A DNA stretch of 5,263 nt from the NCBI GenBank assembly GCA_011051815.1, contig DRKK01000222.1:1-5263 (forward strand). The letters are read 5' to 3'. Position numbers and translations under genes: made by a program. The notes below the pieces were generated by a model that was not told the origin of the DNA, did no database searches, and worked only from the letters and a program-made list of their open reading frames with translations. Positions 1-5,263 of this stretch are shown one piece after another (position 1 is the first letter of the stretch; every line of letters starts with the position of its first letter). Origin of the DNA: Sphingomonadales bacterium (GTDB lineage Bacteria; Pseudomonadota; Alphaproteobacteria; Sphingomonadales; Emcibacteraceae).

Positions 1-437
1 TGCGCCGCCACCTCGCGAGCAAAAGTTGGCCCGGATAAGAGAACTAATGGGCTTTTGGGCAGAACCGCTGACACTACCTCATTCATCATCTTGCCGGTGG
101 ATTGCTCAATCCCCTTGGCGCAAAGGATGATCGGGGTACTTTCTTTCAGAAAAACTTTCATATCCTGGGCAATGGCCCGCACAAATTGAGCCGGAACCAC
201 CATCAGAATAACCTCTGCCGTGGCCACATCGGCGAGATTTCCGGTGGCTTTCAGGGATTCTGGCAAGGTAACATCCGGTAAAAAGTCTTTATTTTCATGG
301 GCTTCATTGATTGACGTCACGACGCCATCTTCCCGCGCCCAGAGCAAAACATCCCGGCCCGCCCGCGCGGCCATTGCCGCCAGAGCCGTGCCCCAGGCCC
401 CGCCGCCAATCACACTGATTTTATTATATATGGTCAT
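1..437 (-). CDS. gpsA: NAD(P)-dependent glycerol-3-phosphate dehydrogenase, N-terminal part (runs off left edge)
   Basis: The cytosolic enzyme interconverts dihydroxyacetone phosphate and sn-glycerol 3-phosphate with NAD(P)H, supplying the backbone for phospholipid synthesis. The 145 visible residues begin MTIYNKISVIGGGAWGTALA. This is the Rossmann dinucleotide-binding glycine motif typical of GpsA (residues 11-20), here GGGAWG where GAGAWG or GSGSWG is more usual. Further family signatures follow in order: LLWAR (31-35), FLPDVTLP (52-59), the MVVPAQ strand end (79-84), CAKGIE (106-111) and the SGPTFAREVA segment (135-144). The substrate-binding C-terminal domain lies outside the window, as the family is usually about 330 residues. 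The ATG is preceded by AAAGGG, 5 nt upstream. The gene sits 28 bp downstream of tsaD on the same strand and is probably co-transcribed with it, possibly with its own promoter as well. The identification is secure; the gene is cut by the window edge, not broken. Confidence 0.96.
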   Translation of the reverse strand, partial: MTIYNKISVIGGGAWGTALAAMAARAGRDVLLWAREDGVVTSINEAHENKDFLPDVTLPESLKATGNLADVATAEVILMVVPAQFVRAIAQDMKVFLKESTPIILCAKGIEQSTGKMMNEVVSAVLPKSPLVLLSGPTFAREVAA

Positions 438-459
438 AAAAACCCTTTGCTGTCTTTTA

Positions 460-488
460 ATTCTATCACGCCTTGACCCCGGCGCCAA
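460..488 (-). promoter_or_regulatory. Candidate sigma70-type promoter for gpsA with extended -10, inside the tsaD 3' end
   Basis: Read on the minus strand, TTGGCG (488-483, 4 of 6 matches to TTGACA) is followed by a 17-nt spacer and TAGAAT (465-460, 5 of 6 matches to TATAAT). The TGA directly before the -10 supplies the TG of an extended -10 element and is also the tsaD stop codon. A start about 7 nt downstream would leave a leader of roughly 16 nt before the gpsA ATG, carrying its AAAGGG ribosome-binding site. The motif matches are seen directly; promoter activity is inferred. Confidence 0.4.
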
Positions 489-1545
489 TGGCAGGTGGGG
501 CTTCCGGGTCCAATGGCCAGCGCGCCCGGGCCGCTATATCCAAACTGTCAACCAAGCCCAACCGCAACCGTTCCACTCCGACCCAGGCGATCATAGCCCC
601 GTTATCGGTACATAGGCCGGGCGGCGGTACAATCAGGTTAAAATTCTTCCGGGCGCAAAGTTGTTTCAAATGACTTTTCAGAAAGCCATTGGCCGCAACG
701 CCGCCCGCCACCACAAGCATATGGGGGCCGGAGGACTGCTGTTCAAGGTATAGCGCCATGGCCCGGCCCATACGGTCAAGGATACTGTCGCATAAGGCCC
801 GCTGGAAACTGGCCGCAAGGTCATACATATCCTGCTGCGTTATCTTGCCCCCGATTTTTTCCACTGCGCGGCGCACCGCTGTTTTCAGGCCAGAAAAGGA
901 AAAATCACACCCCGCGCGGCCTTTCAGGGGCCGGGGCAGATCAAAGCGGGTTTCATCGCCGGCTTTGGCCGCTGCCTCCACCGCCGGACCACCGGGATAG
1001 CCAAGGCCCAAAATCTTTGCTGTCTTGTCAAAGGCCTCCCCCGCCGCATCATCAATGGTGGTGCCAAGACGTTGGTAATCCCCAACCCCCCTGACCACCA
1101 GAATCTGACAATGGCCGCCGGACACCAACAGCAACAGATAGGGAAATTCAATTTGATCGGTCATTCTGGCGGTCAGGGCATGGCCCTCCAGATGATTAAC
1201 CCCCATGAAGGGAATATCCCGCGCCGCCGCGATGGCTTTACCGGTCATCATGCCGACCATAACGCCGCCAATAAGTCCGGGGCCAGAGGTCGCCGCCACC
1301 GCCGACAGATCATCAAAATCGCATTTGGCCTCATCCAGAGCCTGCTGGATCAGGCGGTCCATATGGGTGATATGGGACCGGGCGGCAATTTCCGGCACCA
1401 CCCCGCCGTAGGGTTTATGTTCCTCAATCTGGGACAGAACCACATTGGATAATATGTCACCCGCGCCGGTGACCACCGCCGCCGCCGTTTCGTCGCAACT
1501 GCTCTCAAGACCCAAAAGCCGTATATTTTTAAGCGTGTCCTGCAT
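466..1545 (-). CDS. tsaD: tRNA N6-adenosine threonylcarbamoyltransferase TsaD (formerly Gcp/YgjD)
   Basis: TsaD transfers the threonylcarbamoyl group from threonylcarbamoyl-AMP to A37 of ANN-decoding tRNAs (t6A), working with TsaB and TsaE after TsaC/TsaC2 makes the intermediate; it acts in the cytosol. The 359-residue product is slightly longer than the roughly 340 usual and covers the whole ASKHA-fold family. Visible motifs are [12 protein letters not shown] (14-25), the metal-binding NHLEGH with His118 and His122, SGGHCQI (142-148, usually SGGHTQL), [17 protein letters not shown] (171-187), [10 protein letters not shown] (215-224), [10 protein letters not shown] (280-289) and CTDNGAMIA (312-320), with Asp314 as the third metal ligand. 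The ARARWPLDP segment and GAGVKA tail resemble alphaproteobacterial orthologues. The ATG is the first possible start, since an in-frame TAA lies two codons upstream. No good Shine-Dalgarno sequence precedes it. It is divergent from hemC and followed by gpsA. Confidence 0.98.
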   Translation of the reverse strand: MQDTLKNIRLLGLESSCDETAAAVVTGAGDILSNVVLSQIEEHKPYGGVVPEIAARSHITHMDRLIQQALDEAKCDFDDLSAVAATSGPGLIGGVMVGMMTGKAIAAARDIPFMGVNHLEGHALTARMTDQIEFPYLLLLVSGGHCQILVVRGVGDYQRLGTTIDDAAGEAFDKTAKILGLGYPGGPAVEAAAKAGDETRFDLPRPLKGRAGCDFSFSGLKTAVRRAVEKIGGKITQQDMYDLAASFQRALCDSILDRMGRAMALYLEQQSSGPHMLVVAGGVAANGFLKSHLKQLCARKNFNLIVPPPGLCTDNGAMIAWVGVERLRLGLVDSLDIAARARWPLDPEAPPAIGAGVKA

Positions 1546-1618
1546 TATTTATGGCATCGCTGTTAAATTTATTCTACAAAGATTCATCTCTCATAGAATA
1601 TATATAAGGCCATTGCCC
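1546..1618. promoter_or_regulatory. Divergent tsaD/hemC intergenic control region with mirrored -10-like elements
   Basis: This 73-bp AT-rich stretch separates the divergent start codons of tsaD (1545) and hemC (1619) and must hold the nearest promoters for both. A 7-bp inverted repeat, TATTCTA (1570-1576) and TAGAATA (1594-1600), places a TAGAAT hexamer facing outward on each strand (5 of 6 matches to TATAAT). The two hexamers are exactly 17 bp apart, so each lies where the other promoter's -35 would be, and neither has a recognisable TTGACA. Predicted leaders would be about 12-20 nt on each side. The repeats are seen directly; their use as promoters is inferred, and they could equally be a dyad operator. 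Confidence 0.5.
1606..1609 (+). promoter_or_regulatory. Putative hemC ribosome-binding site (AAGG) supporting the GTG start
   Basis: AAGG ends 9 nt before the GTG at 1619, an acceptable spacing. The in-frame TTG at 1613 would be only 3 nt away, and the out-of-frame ATG at 1638 has no comparable purine-rich site at normal distance. The site is weak, but it is the best support for GTG as the start. Confidence 0.45.
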
Positions 1619-2569
1619 GTGCAAGACACCAAAAAAAATGAAATTAAAATCCGGATCGGCACAAGGGGCAGCCAACTGGCACTGGCGCAGGCCCATGAAG
1701 TACGGGACCGCCTGTGTGCCGCCCACGATACTTTGACCCCGGAGACTATTGAAATTATCGTCATGTCCACGCGCGGCGATCGCATTTTAGACCGGCCCCT
1801 GTCCGAAATTGGCGGCAAGGGGCTTTTTACCGAGGAAATCGAAGCGGCCTTATTAGGCGGTCAGATCGACATTGCCGTTCATTCCCTGAAAGACATGCCC
1901 ACCAGCCTGCCGGCGGGGCTTGAGCTATGCTGTTATCTGGAGCGGGAAGATGCCAGAGATGCCTTTATCTCCGCCAAAGCCCACAGCCTGATGGACCTGC
2001 CCGCCGGGTCCCTGATTGGTAGTGCGTCTTTGCGCAGACAAGCCCAGACATTGGCTCTGCGTCCTGACGTCAAAGTAGAGAGCTTTCGCGGTAATGTGCA
2101 GTCGCGCCTGAAAAAGCTGGATCAGGATGTTGTGGACGCCACCTATCTGGCCATGGCCGGGCTGAACCGCCTGGGTCTGACCGACAGCCGGATACATCCC
2201 ATGGACATCACCCATTTCCTGCCCGCCGTGGCGCAAGGGGCCATCTGTATTGAAATCGCCAGCCATAATGAGGTTGCCCGGAATTATATGCAGCCCCTAA
2301 ACCACCCGGATACGGAAGTTTGCGTACGGGCCGAACGGGCCATGCTGAAAATTCTTGATGGTTCCTGCCGCACCCCCATCGCCGGGCATGCCACCATAAA
2401 GGGGGGGCAGATCACACTGGAAGGCCGGATCTATCTGCCCGATGGCAGTGAAAGCCATGCCATCACCGCCAGCGGCCAAAACCCAGAGGAGCTTGGCACC
2501 CATGTGGGCAGCCGTATCCGGGATATGGCCGGGGACGTATTTTTCAAAAAACTGGATGCCGCCCTATAG
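1619..2569 (+). CDS. hemC: Hydroxymethylbilane synthase (porphobilinogen deaminase)
   Basis: The cytosolic enzyme condenses four porphobilinogens into the linear tetrapyrrole hydroxymethylbilane on a covalent dipyrromethane cofactor. From the GTG start the protein has 316 residues, close to the family's roughly 310. Motifs in order are IRIGTRGSQLALAQA (11-25), GGKGLFTEEIE (65-75), HSLKDMPT (88-95) with the catalytic Asp92, IGSASLRRQ (133-141), FRGNVQSRL (156-164), LPAVAQGAI (201-209) and GSCRTPIAGH (248-257) with Cys250 as the cofactor attachment site. No in-frame ATG exists near the conserved start. The frame stays open back to an ATG at 1445, but that would overlap the tsaD 5' end antisense and add 58 residues with no family counterpart. 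GTG at 1619 is preferred because of the AAGG upstream and the normal length. hemD starts on the next base, so the two are almost certainly co-translated. Confidence 0.96.
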   Translation: MQDTKKNEIKIRIGTRGSQLALAQAHEVRDRLCAAHDTLTPETIEIIVMSTRGDRILDRPLSEIGGKGLFTEEIEAALLGGQIDIAVHSLKDMPTSLPAGLELCCYLEREDARDAFISAKAHSLMDLPAGSLIGSASLRRQAQTLALRPDVKVESFRGNVQSRLKKLDQDVVDATYLAMAGLNRLGLTDSRIHPMDITHFLPAVAQGAICIEIASHNEVARNYMQPLNHPDTEVCVRAERAMLKILDGSCRTPIAGHATIKGGQITLEGRIYLPDGSESHAITASGQNPEELGTHVGSRIRDMAGDVFFKKLDAAL

Positions 2570-3295
2570 ATGTATTTCCTGCTCACCAGACCGGAAGAAG
2601 ATTCGCGCAGGCTGGCCAAACAGCTGAAAAGCCTTGGTCATTCGGCTTTTTGCGCGCCCCTGCTGACCATCGAAAATATACCCGCCCCGAAAATTGACCT
2701 GAACCCATTTCAGGTCGTACTATTCACCAGCGCCAACGGGGTCCGGGCCTTTGCCCATAACACGGACGATCGGCATATTCCCTGCTATGCGGTCGGCCCC
2801 GCCACCGCCGCAGAGGCCAGCGCCATCGGATTTCCGTCGGTTATCACCGCAGGCGGCGATGTGAAAAAGCTGGCGGCTCTTGTGATCAAAGACCTGAAGC
2901 CTGAGAAAGGGCCGTTGCTTCATATTTCAGGCCGCGATGTGGCGGGAGACTTATCTAGCCATCTTGAGAAGGCTGGATTCACCCTCACCCGCAAAAAACT
3001 CTATCGCGCCATTAAGGCCAAACAGCTGCCCCCTGCCGCGCAGGATTTAATCACATCGGGTCAGATCACCCATGTGGTTTTCTATTCCCCGCGCACGGCA
3101 AAATGCTTTGTGGAGATAATCGAGCAGGCCGCTCTACAAGATTTTTTATCTGGAATCACCGCCCTTTGTCTTAGTTCTGCCGTATCAAATGTGATAAACT
3201 CTCTTGACTGGTACAGGATCGTCACGGCAGAAAGGCCAGGGCAGGCAGAACTCTTTAAGTTGATTGATATAACCCTGGAGGAAAATCGGGAATGA
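2570..3295 (+). CDS. hemD: Uroporphyrinogen-III synthase
   Basis: HemD closes hydroxymethylbilane into uroporphyrinogen III while inverting ring D, the branch point to heme, siroheme, cobalamin and chlorophylls. The 241-residue length is typical. The family is poorly conserved and the call rests on its scattered signatures: LLTRPEEDSRRLA at the N-terminus (4-16), FTSANGVRAF (52-61), YAVGPATA (73-80), HISGRDVAGDL (118-128), VVFYSPRTAKCF (169-180), LCLSSAV (199-205) and the C-terminal VTAERPGQAELFKLI (218-232). These fit the bilobed fold in which two similar domains form the active-site cleft. The ATG directly abuts the hemC TAG and has no clear Shine-Dalgarno sequence, so translation probably depends on ribosomes finishing hemC. 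Its TGA overlaps the next gene's ATG (ATGA). The position right after hemC adds much to confidence. Confidence 0.95.
   Translation: MYFLLTRPEEDSRRLAKQLKSLGHSAFCAPLLTIENIPAPKIDLNPFQVVLFTSANGVRAFAHNTDDRHIPCYAVGPATAAEASAIGFPSVITAGGDVKKLAALVIKDLKPEKGPLLHISGRDVAGDLSSHLEKAGFTLTRKKLYRAIKAKQLPPAAQDLITSGQITHVVFYSPRTAKCFVEIIEQAALQDFLSGITALCLSSAVSNVINSLDWYRIVTAERPGQAELFKLIDITLEENRE
3277..3281 (+). promoter_or_regulatory. Strong Shine-Dalgarno (GGAGG) for the Mic60-like gene
   Basis: GGAGG lies 10 nt before the ATG at 3292, inside the last codons of hemD. It fixes the start of the overlapping gene and suggests it can recruit ribosomes on its own, unlike hemD. Confidence 0.7.
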
Positions 3296-4512
3296 CCGAA
3301 AAAAAACCCGCATTGGAAAAAAAGGCACAGGACATCATCTCTGAGCGCAAAGCCAAACAACAGGACAATCCGCAGAAAAAACCCGATGCGCCAAAGGCCG
3401 TGAAAAAAACCGGCGGGGCCAATTGGCCGTTGCGTATCCTGTTATGTCTTGTCATTCTGTTAATTGGGGCTGGCAGTACCCTGTATTTCCTGCCCCAATT
3501 ACAGGCGCGCATACCGGTTTTGGCTGAATGGACAGGCACGGCGGCACCGGATAACAGCCCGCTTATCCAAAAACTTGCCACGCTTGAAAGCCGCCTTGAT
3601 GATCAGGAAAATGAGATTCAAGCTTTAAAAGCCATGCCCAAAGTGGACACCCAACCCGACCCGGCCATTTTGACCGCCATAGAGGACCGTCTGGATAGCC
3701 TTGAACAGGCCAGATTACAGATGAAAAAGGTGGAACAGGATATGTCCCAATCCGCCCGCATTGATATGCTGTTGAGCCGTATGGGGCAGCTGGAAGCCTC
3801 CTTCGTGCCCCTCAGCAAAGGCCTGATACAGGCACAGGAAGCCCGGCTTGAACGGTCACAGCTGGCCGATAACCTCACCGCACAAAATGAAAAACTGGAT
3901 CAGATTGACAACAGGCTCAGCAAGGTAGAAGGCTTTGCCGCCCGGGATACCAGCGGCGCATTATTGGCCTTTCGCATTGGGGAACTCCGGCGCAAAGTTA
4001 CCTCCGGCGCGGCTTTTGGCCCGGAAATTGACGCCCTTAAAGCCATGATGGCAGAGGGCTCCCTTGCCATGGACGATCAGATTCAGGCCACCCTCACCTG
4101 GCTGGATCAGCATCGGGACGGTGTCATGACGGCAGGCCGGTTGCGCGACCAGTTTAATGACCTGATCCCGGATATGATCCGCGCACGGTCAAATGGCACC
4201 GATGACCCCTGGTGGAAACGGGCCTATGACAGCACCCGAAATCTGATCATGGTCCGCAAGACCAAGGACATAGAAGACACGTTGGATGCGGCCATTGCCG
4301 GGGCGCGTCAAATGCTGAACCGCTTTGACCTGAAGGCGGCTATTGATCAGCTAAAGCAAATATCCGGCGATATGGGGGACACACTGAATGCCTGGATTTT
4401 ACAGGCGGAAATATACTTACAGGCCGAAGAGGAACTGGATCAGCTGGAAAGCCTGACCGCCGCCTATTATCTTGATGATACCAAGGACGCCGAACAGGAG
4501 ACAAGCTCATGA
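3292..4512 (+). CDS. Mitofilin/Mic60-like (HemX-like) inner-membrane coiled-coil protein
   Basis: The 406-residue product has four visible parts. A Lys-rich cytoplasmic N-terminus (1-44, low complexity) precedes one hydrophobic span of about 20 residues (roughly 48-67, RILLCLVILLIGAGSTLYFL). A long charged stretch with heptad-like spacing (about 90-215) is probably a periplasmic coiled coil. A helical C-terminal region follows (about 220-395), containing LLAFRIGELRRKVTSG (224-239), DPWWKRAYDSTRNLIMVRK (305-323) and DAAIAGARQMLNRFDLKAAIDQL (332-354). This layout matches the alphaproteobacterial mitofilin group (COG4223), relatives of mitochondrial Mic60 that shape inner membranes. The layout and operon position also resemble enterobacterial HemX, a protein of unclear function. 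The gene overlaps hemD and hemY by 4 bp each. I prefer Mic60-like over HemX because of the taxonomic signals, but the C-terminal assignment is from memory of the family pattern. A direct enzymatic role in heme synthesis is not supported. Confidence 0.82.
   Translation: MTEKKPALEKKAQDIISERKAKQQDNPQKKPDAPKAVKKTGGANWPLRILLCLVILLIGAGSTLYFLPQLQARIPVLAEWTGTAAPDNSPLIQKLATLESRLDDQENEIQALKAMPKVDTQPDPAILTAIEDRLDSLEQARLQMKKVEQDMSQSARIDMLLSRMGQLEASFVPLSKGLIQAQEARLERSQLADNLTAQNEKLDQIDNRLSKVEGFAARDTSGALLAFRIGELRRKVTSGAAFGPEIDALKAMMAEGSLAMDDQIQATLTWLDQHRDGVMTAGRLRDQFNDLIPDMIRARSNGTDDPWWKRAYDSTRNLIMVRKTKDIEDTLDAAIAGARQMLNRFDLKAAIDQLKQISGDMGDTLNAWILQAEIYLQAEEELDQLESLTAAYYLDDTKDAEQETSS
4496..4500 (+). promoter_or_regulatory. 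Shine-Dalgarno (AGGAG) for hemY
   Basis: AGGAG lies 8 nt before the ATG at 4509, inside the final codons of the Mic60-like gene. It supports the ATGA-overlap start. Confidence 0.7.
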
Positions 4513-5263
4513 TCCGGCTGGCGATATATATCACCCTCGCCATTCTTCTGGCGGTGGGTGCGGTATGGTTTGCCGACCATCCGGGCAATATGATCATTAC
4601 CTGGCAGGGCTGGGAAATACGCCTGTCGGTGGCGGTCTTTGGACTGCTGGCCCTACTCTATACCTTTTTCTGTTGGTATCTGTTCCGGCTTTACCGCTGG
4701 TTCCGGTCCGAAAACCCCCTGACCAGCCCCAAGCGGCAGCAAAGCCGCCGCCAAAAAGGGTTAGCCGAACTGGATAAAGGCTGGGCGGCCCTAGCGGTTC
4801 ATGACCGGGAAGCCGCCATCCGCCACGGCAAGAAAGCGCTGGGGTTATTACCCGATAATAATGGCCCACGCCGCCTGCTGGTCAAGGCAACCGAAGGTAA
4901 AATCCGCCAGAAATATCTGGACCAGCTGAGCAAAGACCCGGATGGTCACCTGCTGGCGATGGCCTGCAAGCTGGATATTGCCCTGTCAGAAGGGGATACC
5001 CAAGGCAGCCTGGCCCTGCTGAATGATATACGGGAAAAGCGCCCCAATAATCCATGGATCAGCCAACAATTATTTGATATCCAAACCCGGCTGGGCCAAT
5101 GGACGGCGGCCGCACAGGAATTAACCAAGCTGGCCAAGGCAAAAGCCATTGACAAGGTGACGGAAAAACATCTGAGCGCCGTCCTTGCCTATAGTCAGGC
5201 ATTGGAAGCGGACCTTGCCGGGCAGAAGAAGCTGGCCCGTGAACAGGCGGAACTGGCCCTGAA
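4509..5263 (+). CDS. hemY: HemY-type two-span TPR membrane protein, N-terminal part (runs off right edge)
   Basis: This is the proteobacterial HemY named from enteric hemCDXY, not the Bacillus protoporphyrinogen oxidase of the same name. The frame is open from ATG to the window end, giving 251 codons; the stop is outside. Residues 3-22 form a first hydrophobic span, followed by the HemY_N pattern ADHPGNMIITWQGWEIRLS (22-40), a second span (about 39-60) and a basic stretch (RLYRWFR, then KRQQSRRQKG at 75-84). Helical, TPR-like repeats follow, for example LDKGWAALAVHDREAAIRHGKKAL (88-111) and MACKLDIALSEGDTQGSLALLNDI (151-174). Family knowledge places it in the inner membrane with a role linked to heme or porphyrin metabolism that remains poorly defined. 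The start is fixed by AGGAG 8 nt upstream and the ATGA overlap. It follows the Mic60-like gene, with which it commonly pairs in alphaproteobacteria. Confidence 0.9.
   Translation, partial: MIRLAIYITLAILLAVGAVWFADHPGNMIITWQGWEIRLSVAVFGLLALLYTFFCWYLFRLYRWFRSENPLTSPKRQQSRRQKGLAELDKGWAALAVHDREAAIRHGKKALGLLPDNNGPRRLLVKATEGKIRQKYLDQLSKDPDGHLLAMACKLDIALSEGDTQGSLALLNDIREKRPNNPWISQQLFDIQTRLGQWTAAAQELTKLAKAKAIDKVTEKHLSAVLAYSQALEADLAGQKKLAREQAELAL

Noticed and set aside
438..465. Possible terminator between tsaD and gpsA
   Set aside because: The 28-bp gap has no GC-rich hairpin followed by a T-run on the minus strand; the TTTTT before the gpsA ATG has no stem in front of it.
220..615. Open frame on the plus strand across gpsA and the tsaD 3' end
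   Set aside because: It lies antisense to two well-supported genes, has a low-complexity product and no recognisable motif or ribosome-binding site.
1072..1452. Plus-strand open frame of 126 codons within tsaD
   Set aside because: It is a complementary-strand shadow of the conserved tsaD reading frame; its His/Gly-rich product follows from the antisense of tsaD codons.
1445..1618. 5' extension of the hemC frame to an ATG at 1445 (374-residue reading)
   Set aside because: It would overlap 101 bp of tsaD antisense and cross the divergent promoter region, and the extra 58 residues match nothing in HemC. The GTG at 1619 gives a normal length.
1925..2266. Minus-strand open frame of 113 codons within hemC
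   Set aside because: It is antisense to the conserved catalytic region of hemC, with no start signal and no family resemblance.
3255..3581. Minus-strand open frame across the hemD/Mic60-like junction
   Set aside because: It is antisense to the hemD 3' end and the membrane span of the Mic60-like gene. Its Cys/Phe-rich product looks like a frame shadow.
4597..4869. Minus-strand open frame within hemY
   Set aside because: The plus frame carries the continuous HemY pattern with two spans and TPR-like repeats through to the window edge; the minus frame is a shadow.

Overview
The window looks like a housekeeping chromosomal segment of an alphaproteobacterium. The evidence is the TsaD C-terminus (an ARARWPLDP stretch and a GAGVKA tail, a combination I associate with alphaproteobacterial TsaD), the gene order gpsA-tsaD divergent from hemC-hemD-mic60-hemY, and a mitofilin/Mic60-type membrane protein inside a heme operon. 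Base composition is moderately GC-rich by eye. I cannot place the organism below class with confidence.

Layout. Two genes on the minus strand fill the left third. gpsA (glycerol-3-phosphate dehydrogenase) runs off the left edge, so only its N-terminal 145 residues are present. Upstream of it in transcription, 28 bp away, is the complete tsaD (tRNA t6A37 modification). A 73-bp AT-rich divergent intergenic region follows. From there four genes run rightward with no untranslated gaps: hemC (hydroxymethylbilane synthase, GTG start), hemD (uroporphyrinogen-III synthase, starting on the base after the hemC stop), a Mic60/HemX-like single-span coiled-coil protein (4-bp ATGA overlap), and hemY (two-span TPR protein, 4-bp ATGA overlap). 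hemY runs off the right edge after 251 codons.

How the genes work together. HemC and HemD catalyse consecutive steps from porphobilinogen to uroporphyrinogen III. The two membrane proteins are co-translated with them, and the order parallels the enterobacterial hemCDXY operon. The third gene's product resembles alphaproteobacterial Mic60, the bacterial relative of the mitochondrial crista-junction protein. TsaD and GpsA belong to translation fidelity and phospholipid precursor supply and have no direct link to heme beyond the shared divergent control region.

Nothing here is a mobile element, CRISPR array, RNA gene or evident new system. The points worth a second look are the near-mirror-image divergent promoter/start region, the ambiguous hemC start next to A-tracts, a candidate gpsA promoter whose extended -10 uses the tsaD stop codon, and the Mic60-like gene inside the heme operon.
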